Shown piece by piece: positions 23,184 to 35,292 of a DNA stretch of 48,713 nucleotides. The notes under the pieces were generated by a model, which was not told the origin of the DNA, ran no database searches, and saw only the letters and a program-made list of their open reading frames with translations. This stretch comes from Antrodiella citrinella (Eukaryota; Basidiomycota; Agaricomycetes; Polyporales; Steccherinaceae): assembly GCA_004802725.1 (NCBI GenBank), contig SGPM01000211.1, forward strand, positions 1-48,713, written 5' to 3'. Position 1 is the first letter of the stretch. Each line of letters starts with the position of its first letter. The position numbers and the translations under genes are program-made.

Positions 23184-23792
23184 CAGCAACGTCCAATTTT
23201 ACGGAGCTGTGATACCAAGGTCATACGTCAAGAGATGTCGCATCTCCAACTCACATCAAATACCTCAGTATACTCGAGTTGGTACGTTCAATGATCTTCC
23301 CTGATCAGTCTCAGCTTCTGAGGAGCAACGAAGAGTTCAGAGTAGGTGGATATCATTAGGCGATCTGGTTTTACCAACACCACGAAAAGGCGCGGGATTT
23401 GAAGATAAGGCCCAACGATCCATCGATGAGAACTTCGAAGACAGAGTCTGATCGTCAAAATGAGCTGAGCTGAAGAAGGGAATTTTAGACGACTGTGACA
23501 TACACGTGAGTATTATTACATGCGCCTGAGGGAACGCAGTCTCACCTTCATGATCAATGATGTTCCTGCACTGAACACTGATACCGCTGCAGTGGGTCCA
23601 CCAACGCAGATCACGACTCGGATCGTGACTGCCTAGGAAAAGCTCCATCTGCGAAGAAGATAGGTTGACAGTCGTCGTTGTGTCATCACTCGACCGTGGA
23701 ACAGAAGGAGTAGTATACAACTCTCACATGCTGTACGCGTACGACAGCATGTAGTTTTTGTAGTAGAATCAACATACTGATGCGAACCAACG
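23184..23792. other. Spacer with third array flank block
   Basis: Lies between kinase-like gene B and the MYND-finger gene. Most of it is the third flank block (next entry). No separate gene is supported, although a minus-strand ORF of 127 codons (23337-23720) covers it. Confidence 0.4.
23330..23650 (-). repeat. Array flank block, copy c (most diverged)
   Basis: Aligns by eye with copy b from about 23400 to 23520 and again around CGACGACTGTC near 23670. In copies a and b the block follows a kinase-like gene on the minus strand, but here what lies beyond it is the MYND-finger gene. This suggests that a third kinase unit was lost or never complete. Confidence 0.5.
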
Positions 23793-24254
23793 TCATTTGT
23801 TGCCAGACAGCGTACGACAAACCAGCCGATATCCTGTCTTCCAATCTCTATGAAAAAACATAGTTAGCAAAGATATGCAGGTTACTTTCGAGAGACGTAC
23901 AAGTCTTGGCATCTCGCGTTGCAATGCAAGACACGCCAACATTCCTTGCAAACACGCATCTTGTGGTGACAACTTGAAGGTGCAACCACAGCGTTCCAGA
24001 AACACCGTTTAGGGATCATCCAATACTGACGCTCCTCGCTGGGCGATGCTTCCAATGTTGTCACGTTCACGCCTTCTTTCAAACCAAGAAACTGCACGAT
24101 GCCCCGCCACTGAACGAGAGCGTCCTGCTGCATTCTGAGATCGGGGTGCGTTGGAGTCTGAACGTCGTAGAGAGTCTTCAGCGAATGGTGCCATATGCTG
24201 GTCGTGCTGCGAACAAGGTGCTGGAATTTGGGTGATTTTACACAAGTGGGCGTT
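23793..24254 (-). pseudogene. C-terminal part of a MYND-type zinc-finger protein, degenerate
   Basis: Exons 23901-24254 and 23793-23847, joined across a 53-nt intron, encode a C-terminal segment typical of basidiomycete MYND proteins. It reads KFQHLVRSTTSIWHHSL, LYDVQTPTHPDLRMQQDALV, WRGIVQFLGL, then the finger MRVCKECWRVLHCNARCQDL followed by DWKTGYRLVCRTLSG. MYND fingers normally bind two zinc ions and mediate protein contacts. Here the first Cys pair is incomplete (C-F-W-N-A-V instead of C-x-x-x-C) and the late His is Tyr (G-Y-R-L-V-C). A splice-acceptor-like AAACAG precedes 24254, but I find no convincing upstream exons carrying the rest of the usual 500-700 aa protein. The piece is therefore either a decayed remnant or the end of a gene whose 5' part is too diverged to recognise. 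Confidence 0.6.
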
Positions 24255-24706
24255 CTGTTTTTTTTTCATACAGAACTCTGATTGGCTAGAAGATGTCGAA
24301 AAAGAAAACTAGTGAAGAGTCTGCGTGAACGGGGGCATCGGTTTGTATATCAACAAATTGTAAAGAGGCTTCAAAGTTTGACTTTCACGTACCTAGGATT
24401 ATTGCATCGTTGCGTATGGGCTCAAGCTGAAAAAGTGACCCGACACCACCGCGAGAGAGCGAGCGTCCTGCTTCGGTTCGACTTGAGAAAGAGGTTTGGA
24501 GCTGCAGAGAGTTTCCCAAGTGTATTGTGCCAGACTCCAACCATGCTACGAACGAGACCTTCGAATCGAGGTAATTCGTGTTCGTTTGAGCTCCAGATCC
24601 AAGAGTGGTGTGAATTAAATGTAATATCAGAAGAACGGCGACACCAGTACATATCGTAGGATTTGTTTCATGGTATGTTCTTCCACCTAAGCCGTCCAGC
24701 AGAGCG
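24255..24706. other. Non-coding or unrecognised stretch
   Basis: ORFs exist on both strands (for example 24282-24659 on plus and part of a 209-codon minus ORF reaching 24385), but they overlap each other and show no domain. Confidence 0.3.
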
Positions 24707-25024
24707 CTACATCTGAGGAAGCACCCAACAGCGTTCAGCAACTGGGCTGCTGGCGACCAGAGTTGGGTTCGGTGAAGTAGCGGCCTGCGTCCACACATTA
24801 GTATACAGGTCCATGGTGCCATCGGTATGGTTCGGGGTGTCGGCTGGCAGGAGGTAGGGCGGCTCGGGAAAAGGACAAGACTCGGAGTATCTGCGTAGAA
24901 GAAACCGGAGTGTGATCGTCTCCAGTGTATGAGGTCTGGGTTTGAATTTGACCGTCTGGTTTTCTCCAAGCGAGTCGACAGCGGACTCGAGGCCAAGGAG
25001 AGGCTTGGTGTCACTACTTATCAT
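24707..25024 (-). CDS. Hypothetical small protein
   Basis: An uninterrupted ORF of 105 aa, ATG at 25022-25024, divergent from the nicotinamide riboside kinase gene with 193 bases between starts. Composition looks protein-like (LLGLESAVDSLGENQTVKFK and ETITLRFLLRRYSESCPFPE), with no signal peptide, membrane helix or known motif. A second, longer ORF in another frame (24385-25014) overlaps it, so the reading frame is not certain. I do not recognise a family. Confidence 0.35.
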   Translation of the reverse strand: MISSDTKPLLGLESAVDSLGENQTVKFKPRPHTLETITLRFLLRRYSESCPFPEPPYLLPADTPNHTDGTMDLYTNVWTQAATSPNPTLVASSPVAERCWVLPQM

Positions 25025-25065
25025 GATCAGTACTTGTCAGATGGTGAAGAAGAGAAAGATCTCTC

Positions 25066-25081
25066 CTTATCTTGAGATAAG
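25066..25081. promoter_or_regulatory. Inverted pair of GATA sites in a divergent promoter
   Basis: CTTATCT, a 2-base spacer and AGATAAG form an inverted repeat with 7-base arms, each arm containing a GATAAG core. It sits about 40 bases upstream of the small minus-strand ORF and 137 bases upstream of the riboside kinase start. GATAAG cores are bound by fungal GATA factors in nitrogen control. Regulation of either gene is inference. Confidence 0.35.
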
Positions 25082-25217
25082 ATCTTCGGGGCCGCCGACC
25101 AGTCACTGTCTATCGCACCTGGTCCTCAGATCTCAGAGCTTGAGTGCGACACAACTTGCACCCGTAGGGCCGTATCTATATCCAACACCTCACCGTGGTC
25201 TGCAGAGATTTACCATA

Positions 25218-26540
25218 ATGCCTTACACTGTCCCCTCAGCTCAACAAGCGACTAGCGAAGACGGATTGAAGCTGAGAGTCATTCTTGTCGGGATTGGGTG
25301 AGTAAATGTATACTCATGTGTGTCGACAGGCTGAATGGGCTTTCATACAGCGGGGCATCGTCTTCTGGAAAGACGACGCTTGCGAAGCATCTTCGTAGGA
25401 TCATACCAGGAAGTATGATCTTGCATCAGGATGTGAGTCTTCCACTGATCACCTTTATCTACGATCGCGTTGAGCTTACGTCTAAATAGGATTTTGCTCC
25501 AGTGCGTGCGGATATAAGCTCTTACTGTGATGCCTTATGCAAGATGGGGACTGAAATGTTTCCCTTGCATAGCCACAAGAGTTGATACCGATACACCCGG
25601 TGTATGACGTCCAAGACTGGGATGCAGCTGAAGGTGCGATAGAGTGGTCGCGAATGGTCTCTTCCCTACGAAAAGTACGTTTGCTCCAATCGTCCGGTTA
25701 CTGCTACTTGAATTGTCGACTTGCTTGTATCGATTCAGGTCAAGGAAACAGGACAGATACCTCCCGAACATTATTCACACGACCACCTGAATGTCCAGAC
25801 AGAAGTACCTACTACTACAGATGTAGCGGCCAAATGGACCAAGAAGTTTACCGAGGTGGCGGAAGAGCGAAAGAAGCAAGGCGAACAGATATTCTGGGTC
25901 CTTGTGGATGGGTTCTTGTTGTATTGGGATTCCGTGAGTGGTTGTAGGGTTTCCGTTTACGGCCGGCATCTGACTGCGACATCAGGATGTTGTGGATACG
26001 CTGGACGTCCGTATTCTATTGAGAGCTCCGCATGACGTGCTTAGGGCAAGACGAAATGCGCGAAGCGGGTACCATACAGCAGGTACGCATTTCTGTCCGA
26101 TTATTACTTTCCACAGCGCACTCGTCGCGGAGTTGTAGCTGCTATCTTGTTCATCTGATCTTATCCTCTGTATTGAACCCAACCCTAACCTTTTCTTCTC
26201 CGGTCACCCACCTATCCGTCTACTCCTTGTCCTGACAACGCTCAATACCACCTTATCACCGCCTCAACGTTCAACCTGAAAACCAACCCATACTTCAATA
26301 TTGCCACCCGGAGCGCAATCCGATCCAGAGGGAGGCTTCTGGCGTGATCCTCCGCTTTACTGGGAGCAGATCGTCTGGCCGGCGTATGTCAATGCGCACA
26401 AGGGCATTCTGGAAAACGACGACGTGGAGAAGGGCAAGTCGAACGGAAAGGTCGCAGGGCTAGAGATTATTGAGGGGCTGGAGAAGACGATAGATGAGAC
26501 GGTGGAGTTTGTATGTGAGAAATTGTTGACGGTTGTATGA
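25218..26540 (+). CDS. NRK1: Nicotinamide riboside kinase
   Basis: Phosphorylates nicotinamide riboside to NMN in NAD salvage. Seven exons (25218-25297, 25351-25432, 25490-25501, 25573-25674, 25739-25933, 25986-26082, 26314-26540) give 264 aa. The P-loop is G-I-G-G-A-S-S-S-G-K-T-T-L-A-K, followed by the Q-D-D-F substrate-binding motif of this family, here as HQDDFAP. LVDGFLLYWDS corresponds to the conserved VDGFLL(Y) strand, and LLRAPHDVLRARRNARSGYH matches the lid segment. The segment GGFWRDPPLYWEQIVWPAYV is the typical C-terminal signature. The DDFAP codons straddle a 12-nt exon. The last intron (26083-26313, 231 nt) is long for this genome; its 3' splice site was chosen for frame and homology and could be elsewhere. 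The encoded kinase looks intact. Confidence 0.93.
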
Positions 26541-27118
26541 TTTTTCTTTCGCGAAATGTGCGCACCATTGGTTTCGGGCTGGCGTCGGAGCATGTAATAA
26601 TTATACAGGTGTAGATCTAGATGCATGTGAGCCAATTCCACCACTTGTAGGGTATATGTATCTTCGAAGCATGCGCGAGCCCGTCCCCCGCCTCCGTACA
26701 GCTCCGTCGGAGGTCCTTGGCTGTCCAAAGATTTGAGAGAAGGATCGGCTTGAGTGTCCTCGAGTAGTTTCATCAAGTTTCGCCCAGTTTTTTGTTACGC
26801 ATGCGCCATCTTTGCTTGATGACTCTTCGAGACCGGTCTAGCTGAGGACCTGTGAGGGATAACCGAGGCCCACCATCATCTAAAGAGTGCTAGGCGCTCA
26901 GTGTGGGGGCGGGGCGGGCTGAGCCGGTAGCAGAGCGGCGATAATCACATGTGATTGCCGGGACTCAACCCGCGCCCCGTGATTGGCTGTCGGCCGAAAC
27001 TTATAAACAGTCCCCGCCGCCGCCTTCCCGTCACCCATCTCTACTGGCAATATCCCATCTTACCTGCCCATATATTTCCCTTCGTCGTCGTCGTCCTCGT
27101 TGCTCGTATCTTTCATAA
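26541..27118. other. Intergenic region and fumarate reductase promoter
   Basis: No gene. A GGGGGCGGGGCGGGCTGAGCC-like GC-rich stretch lies near 26904-26926, followed by the promoter elements listed separately. The last 100 bases before the ATG are C/T-rich, ending in TCGTCGTCGTCCTCG. Confidence 0.45.
26943..27007 (+). promoter_or_regulatory. Putative promoter of fumarate reductase: 14-bp palindrome, CCAAT box and TATA-like element
   Basis: AATCACATGTGATT at 26943-26956 is a perfect 14-base palindrome centred on the E-box CACATGTG core. ATTGG (CCAAT on the other strand) is at 26982-26986 and TTATAAA at 27001-27007, about 112 bases before the ATG. The order and spacing fit a fungal core promoter. 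The factor binding the palindrome is unknown; E-box-like palindromes are bound by bHLH proteins. Confidence 0.5.
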
Positions 27119-29203
<2,085 letters not shown>

Positions 29204-30591
29204 AAGGTTCGGTGGCAAGCCCAGTTTGGTGTGGTGTATGTGATCTGAGGTGAACCCAAAAACAATGGATGAGTTTCCGTCGTACCACCATATCATGCCC
29301 GTCCTCTACATTGTTTAGTACCTACCTTCTCATTTACGCATTCCCCTTTGTTGTAACATTATATCAATCCATTTGTCCGTTAGGAAGGTTCACCGTTCGC
29401 GTGATTATAGCTATGGGCGCTTTTTCGTACGTTCACGTCACCCAGTGTCACGACCTGTTGCTCCTTTTATGTGTCCACTGCTATTGCAATAAACGTTCGT
29501 CTGATTCACCCCCTCTCGGTCGGATTCAATATCTGTGCGCGATGTGGCTTCTGGGCTGTAACTCTACACTGCTCCTCACTATCGGTCATTTCTGCATCAT
29601 GGCGTTTGTATCCCTCCGATACAGCTTCGGACACTCGGACAGTCGACATCACGTTCTCATGCAGCGGCTTTTTCTCCTCTATTCTCTGAAGACAAGGGTT
29701 GCCTTCGGTCTTCGGGTATGTGATTGCCATGAGATGGGAATTGGCTCGTTCGATATTGTTCGACAAGGGACGTGGTGTCACGGCTCGGGGGAAGCGGTCG
29801 TTGAGCGGGCCACGGTCTCGCACCGACGACGACGTTTGTCCGTGCCATTCGAGTTCAATGCAGTGAGGGACCTGAGGGTACCTTGTGATGGAAGGAGAAA
29901 CAATTGCAGCATTGGTATCATCCCTCTCTCGGAGTTTCTGAGCGTGTATGCGTCCATTATGAGTTTGGTGCGTGGCTCCTCCGGTTTCTGTGCTCAAGGT
30001 TTAACTCATTGCAATCATCTCATCATCAGCTCAGTCTCGTCCGACTCGCATTCGCAGAGATGAAGACTCCAGATCTGGCGCAGTCATTGGTACCGGCACG
30101 GGCTTTGCTTTCTCATTGATCTACAGATTCTCCACCGAGGCGATAGGAGGCGATGCGCTCATGCCTTCGAGTGTTATATGACTTCCTCGTGTCTTCGGGC
30201 GTTCCGCTCCCCCGATGCGATTACTTGAAGGCAGGACTTGAGGAAGAGGATTAGGCATCCCCTTGACCCGCATGCCTTCCACTAACACGCAACGTGTTGT
30301 ATCTTTTGGCTTCTCCAATTGACCGAATACTGCTGGAATCATCGTGTGCATTCGAGCAGACGCTTCGGCCAGGTTAGGGCTTTGTACGGACAGAACAGAC
30401 ACGCACTCTGCGTCAAATTTGGAGCCGGTAAGCATACTCTATTTCCGTGCGCATCCCGCTGGAGAAGAACGCTGACCGTTTGCTTTCTTACCCCTCCCGC
30501 CTTCGTGCAGTTCGCAGACGTGGTCCCCCGCCTCACAGGCACCTGGGGCTTCACATACCGTCTTCTAGGTTTTGGCTCACTTCGTCACGTT
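29204..30591. other. Intergenic region containing long antisense-overlapping ORFs
   Basis: No recognised gene. A 264-codon ORF at 29269-30063 on plus starts 66 bases after the fumarate reductase stop, and a 163-codon ORF at 29506-29997 on minus overlaps it. Neither has a known domain. The first 130 aa of the plus ORF contain Cys- and Leu-rich hydrophobic stretches. Confidence 0.35.
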
Positions 30592-32055
30592 ATGATATTC
30601 GAGAACGGAGGGGTTACGGCTAGCGTGGCATCTGAGGCTCAGATTCTTCGGTATTGCAATGGTGCGTGCATGTATGCGTGGGCTGGTGTTCATTGCTCTG
30701 ATCATAATGCTCCCCCAGTTGCTGCTGTCGCGTTTCTTGTCTACGACTTGCTGATACACTTCGGTGACGAGGTGAGTATATGCGTCCATTTCCCTGGAAT
30801 ATCGCGTTCTGAACGAAAATCTCGGGGTAGGTGGAGCTTATCTGGAAGTGAGTACTTGCGTTATGCTCTTCGTGGTCAGCAAATGAACAAATGTGTCCTC
30901 CAGGAGCAGGAATACATGGGTCAAATGGATCTATATCTACTTGAGATACTACGGTGCCGTGATCATTGGGTAGGAAATTTTATTTGCAGTCTGATTCTTC
31001 TTTGCTCACACATGTTGTAGAATTTTGGTCCTACAAGGAAACACCACCATACGTTTCACACCGCAGTCGTGTTTGAATTGGTTCATTGCTGAAAGCGTCA
31101 TCTCAAATTCCATAATTCTCGTCACGGAAACGATGTTACTCATTCGAGGTCAGTACATTCGGATATCTCTTGAAAGATGTCCTCACTCCTCTTTAGTATG
31201 GGCGATATACGGCAAAAATAAGATGATTCTGTACATTCTCTGTGCAGCTTCTACAGCGGAGGCGATCACCGTATTAGTTACAACCATCAAGGCATTCCAG
31301 ACCGCGAAAGTATCGCTGGACCTGGGCTGTATTCTGGTATATGTCCCACCTATCCTGTCCGCTGCCTGGTGGGTTCCATGTGCTTCTCGTAACACAAGGT
31401 CGAAATTGATGTAAATCTTAATCGATAGGGCTGCTTCGCTAGGATTCCAAACTATCATTTTTGGGTTGACTATTGGAAGATGGTTGACGCATCTCATAAT
31501 TACGAAGCAGCTTGGCAGACGGTCCGTAATGTATGTGCTTGTGAGAGACGGTGGTTGGGCGTACGGAGTCATGTTCGGTAAGTTCAATTCTTGGATCGTC
31601 TCCATCGAAATTTGCTGACGAGGTTCATCAGTGGTGTTCTTGGTGAACTTGCTGACGTTCCGACTGAGTACATCTCCCCTTGCTTCTGTGGTCTTCAGGT
31701 ATTTATCATTTGCAGACTCTGACGTGTGTTTCGTGACTCACGTTGAGTTGTTAGATGGGCAATGGCAATGGCGTCCTTCACTGTACGTCTACCTCATATA
31801 ACGTCTTAAAAATCGATCGTTGACTCGTTCAAATAGGGTGCTCATGTTCTTCTGAACCTCCGACGATTAGGTTCCCATATAAATGAAGACTTCATGTCAC
31901 ATCCAAGCACTACAGGCCTCGTTGACGCGGGTGGCATAGTATTCGCTCCAAGACGAGAAATAACTACGGTGCCCGCGACCGCCCTCATCGAGCTGGAAGA
32001 TAGAAGCTTTTCGGAGGAGCGAGAGAGGAGCAAATTTGGAGAAGACGTTTGCTAG
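30592..32055 (+). CDS. DUF6533-family seven-helix membrane protein
   Basis: Function unknown; the DUF6533 family is expanded in Agaricomycetes. Ten exons (30592-30661, 30719-30771, 30831-30847, 30904-30969, 31021-31148, 31197-31368, 31429-31577, 31632-31698, 31755-31782, 31837-32055) give 322 aa. The N-terminal DUF6533 signature is visible: LRYCNVAAVAFLVYDLLIHF followed by GDEVELIWKSRNTWVKWIY and YLRYYGAVIIG. Next comes the SCLNWF motif and RVWAIYGKNK, typical of the third helix/loop. Later hydrophobic helices include VLVTTIKAF, CILVYVPPILSAAW, FQTIIFGLTIGRW and VVFLVNLLTFRL. The last 70 aa are hydrophilic with a RREITTV/ELEDRSFSEERERSK tail. Some exons are very short (17 and 28 nt). The ATG at 30592 was chosen because it opens the exon leading into the family motif. 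Confidence 0.85.
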
Positions 32056-33026
32056 GCACACGATGGGTTGTTGACGCGGTTTTGAGTCGACACTCACGAC
32101 GGGCGATCAGTAAAGATATCCCATAATGAGACGCGTAGGATTGTAATGAAGGTATGTGATCGCCGTCGTCTTGTGTTTTCATACCGTGTTAATGCCGTAA
32201 CTGCAGTATATAACTACAAGTGTACACTAATATGAACAACGGACACTACCCCTCATAGAGTATACCCAAATGCAAGAAACATTTCAGCAGTTGATGACAG
32301 ATCCTGCCCACCGGTGATCCTGCGTGTGATGCGGCTTACTGACCATAGTGGAAACGTACCGACGCCCCCGCAAATTTACAACAGCTTCCTCCTGCGAGCG
32401 GTGGTTGGTTTTATATCGGCCGCTATGGTGTCTTTACAGTCAAAGTGAGGTCATTCATTGGTCGTCTATGTGTATGATGTGCTCAAGGTTTTCAGCTCAT
32501 TATATGTCACATCCTCCGCCGTCGGCGCTGTGAATATATTGGAGGGGTCATGCGATCCCGCCGTTCGCATACCGAGTCTTGCCCTCGCGGTCACCAGATC
32601 AAAAGGACGGAAGAAGGATCACAGAAAAGGCCCGACGATGCGGAGTTCTTTCCAGTATCCGTCTCCGCAAGCCGACGCGGCATAGCGAATGTATACAACA
32701 GCGAAGGTATCTCTTAAGAATACTCAAAGAGCAAGCACAGATCCCGCCACGAGACTCCTCCAATGCAGCTGCCAAATCTGTAGCAGAGCAGGTGTTCACC
32801 TTCGTGGGCAATATTACCAGTCGTACTTATCACGAAGTCGACGGAGACACGCTGAAAAATCCGGATCCCGGAGTCATGACTAAGGTGAGTCAAAGGCGTA
32901 GGACTAGGCTCCAGGTAAGCGATAATACGGCATAGCTTGCTTTGAAAAGGCTTTCGGTTTGAGGACTTTGGCTGAGTTGCCCGTTATCCAGGCTTTCCTT
33001 CGGTATACAAGTCATCGACGTCTAAG
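32056..33026. other. Intergenic region, possibly with decayed coding remnants
   Basis: Between 32340 and 32940 several short open stretches have protein-like composition (for example FLLRAVVGFISAAMVSLQSK near 32385-32440 and SVAEQVFTFVGNITS near 32780), but they are in different frames and broken by stops. I cannot assemble a gene or name a family. Confidence 0.3.
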
Positions 33027-34784
33027 ATGGACTCATCGACGACGACAGCCTCAACTCGATTCTACGAAGATGCTTATGAAATGTCTACCGCACGTGGTTC
33101 ACGCTCTGGCGAGCTAGGATTAACAGCACATTCATCGCGTTCGGATGCACCATTGAGTGCGCCACAAGTGCTTCCCCCTGTTGATGGTGGACGAGATGCG
33201 TGGGTCTTCTGCTTTTGGAACTTCATATTGGAGGCTCTGGTCTGGGGATTTGCATTCAGGTGAGAGAATTATGTCACGGGAAGGATCCTAGAATATTGAC
33301 TGACTGTTTTTCTTGCAGTTACGGTATCTTCCAAGGTGTGCAGATGAGACTTCTCAAAGAATCTGGGCCTTGGACGTCTGACCGATGTTTCGCAGCGTAT
33401 TACACCTCTCATCCTCCTTTCTCCCAGGTGTCGCATCTTGCAATTGCTGCTGTAGGGCCTACAACAATTGCAATTCAGTATGGTGAAGGGCTTGTCTTAG
33501 CGTTCTTTCTGGGACGCTATCCCGACCTCTTCAAACAAACAATGTGGGCAGGCTTGGCCATATCAACAACTAGCTTGTTTCTCTCCGGCTTCGCGAAAAG
33601 AGTGTGTTGCTGTTGTTCTGCATCTACCATTTCTATCAATTAATCCTCTGTTAGGTAGAATTGCTGATCCTCTTGCAAGGCATCGGTCTCGGTGTTGGAG
33701 GCGGCATGATGTCCTGGCCAGGACTATTTATGACAAACGAATGGTTTGCGCGGCGCAAAGGGCTTGCCAGTGGTATCATATTCGCTGGCTCTGGTATCGG
33801 AGGTATGTGTATCTTTCACAGTACGCGCATCTCCTCTGCAACACACATGCTAAATAGATCGATATTAGGGTTCATATTTCCGCTCATCGTGAATCAGTTG
33901 CTCGGCAAAGTTGGGCTGGGCTGGACGCTCAGAATTTGGGCAGTCTTCATGATGCTCGCTGGAGGAATGTCTGTTAGGGGAATACGACATCGTACCCCGG
34001 TTCCTAAGTTCTCGACAGGGCAACTGAGACCAAAATGGATTCCTGCACGGCTTCCTTACCTCAAGCGCGGCTTCTTTTGGGTGTTTGTGAGTGGTGTACG
34101 TGTATGACCTTCTGCCAATACTCATGCCAACTGTAATAGTCAGCGGCCACACTGCTGCAGGCGATGTCCTACTTCCCTGTGTCTCTCTACATCGCCGTAT
34201 TTGCCGAGACCGTATCGTCCCCGTTGTCGGCTACCATCGTACTCTCATTGTTCAACTGTTCGGATGTCGTCGGGCAGATAATCATAGGGTATCTTTGCGA
34301 TCGTCTTCCCTACCCACGCGTCATGTTGGTAACTACCATGGCCAGTGCCATGTCCGCGTTTCTGCTGTGGGGCTTTGCAGATACCTTACCGCGCGTCTTC
34401 GCGTTTGCCATTGTCTTCGGAGGGCTGGTGAGCCGTCTTGTGTTCATACTTCTCTTGTATATTTCTCACATTGTTATGATACGCTGGCAGAGTGGTGGCT
34501 TCTCGTCCGCAGCATTTACGGCGTCCTCTGAGTCGGTCGGACCCAATCAAGAACAAGTGACATTCGCGATCTCGTCTATCATCTTTGTCAAAGGCGTCGC
34601 GGCTATTATAGGACCAGTCATCTCCGGTATCCTATTACAGGCTGGTAGGTCTACTTCTCTAGGAAAGTACGGGAAGTTTGGTTTCGGACCTGTAGAACTT
34701 TTTGTCGGATCGTGTGCCGCAGCTTCTTCAATGACGAGTGTCGCCGTCGCTTTCACGAGGCCTAAAACTAGCTTGATTATATAG
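33027..34784 (+). CDS. MFS monocarboxylate-porter-type transporter (MCT family)
   Basis: Twelve-helix transporter of the MCT branch (related to fungal Mch/riboflavin-type carriers). Substrate unknown. Seven exons (33027-33259, 33319-33335, 33396-33601, 33655-33802, 33869-34086, 34140-34427, 34491-34784) give 467 aa. The N-terminal 50 aa are Ser-rich and cytosolic, then PPVDGGRDAWVFCFWNFILE leads into helix 1; the D-G-G/R-x-A-W pattern is the MCT signature. Other landmarks are the short YGIFQAYYTSHPPF loop, FFLGRYPDLFKQTMWAGL, GLGVGGGMMSWPGLFMTNEW, RRKGLASGIIFAGSGIGG (loop 4-5), FPLIVNQLLGKVGLGWTLR, the central loop with RHRTPVPKF and the second-half motif LCDRLPYPRVML. A 17-nt exon encodes YGIFQ. 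A closely similar but broken copy follows at 35293, so this is a tandem duplication. Confidence 0.9.
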
Positions 34785-35292
34785 ACTTGTTGATAACAGC
34801 AGCTTTTGAAATACAGTCCTTCAAAACGCAGCAGTGAGCCGAGCTCTATACTGCGCGCGCCATTGTTTATGACCATGCACGTTGCACAGTGGACCGGTGC
34901 TTGACCGCACATTTTATGGCTCACGGCTCTAGAATATTAAATAAAATTAAATAAATAAAATGGGAGGGGAGGAAAAAAGATCAATCACTCCTCATCCTGC
35001 CAACCAAATCTGCCCGAGCGAGAACAAAGTATGTTCATGAAGAGCATATCTCGCATACCGTCAAGAAAACAATACACTGAAGCCCCTTTCTGGCCCAATA
35101 ATGGTGCAATCTGTTCAAACAGCAGAAACAGCAGTCACAGTTTAAGCTATTTTTTCTTCCCCGCTTCGCAGGGGCCACCCATTGCAAAACCCCAAACTGA
35201 CCATGATCCAGTCAGTGCAAGCAGCAATTTGAACAACCTCAAGAGCCTTACAACTGTTTCTTCCATTCTCTAGGTGTTCCTCGACTGTCAGT
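34785..35292. other. Spacer between the two MFS copies
   Basis: No gene. An A-rich stretch with repeated AAATAAA words at 34937-34962 is a plausible polyadenylation region of the first MFS gene. Confidence 0.4.

Noticed and set aside
24385..25014. 209-codon minus-strand ORF
   Set aside because: Overlaps the 105-codon ORF in a different frame, has low-complexity Thr/Leu runs and no domain. Neither is certain, but the shorter one has better composition and a start suited to a divergent promoter.
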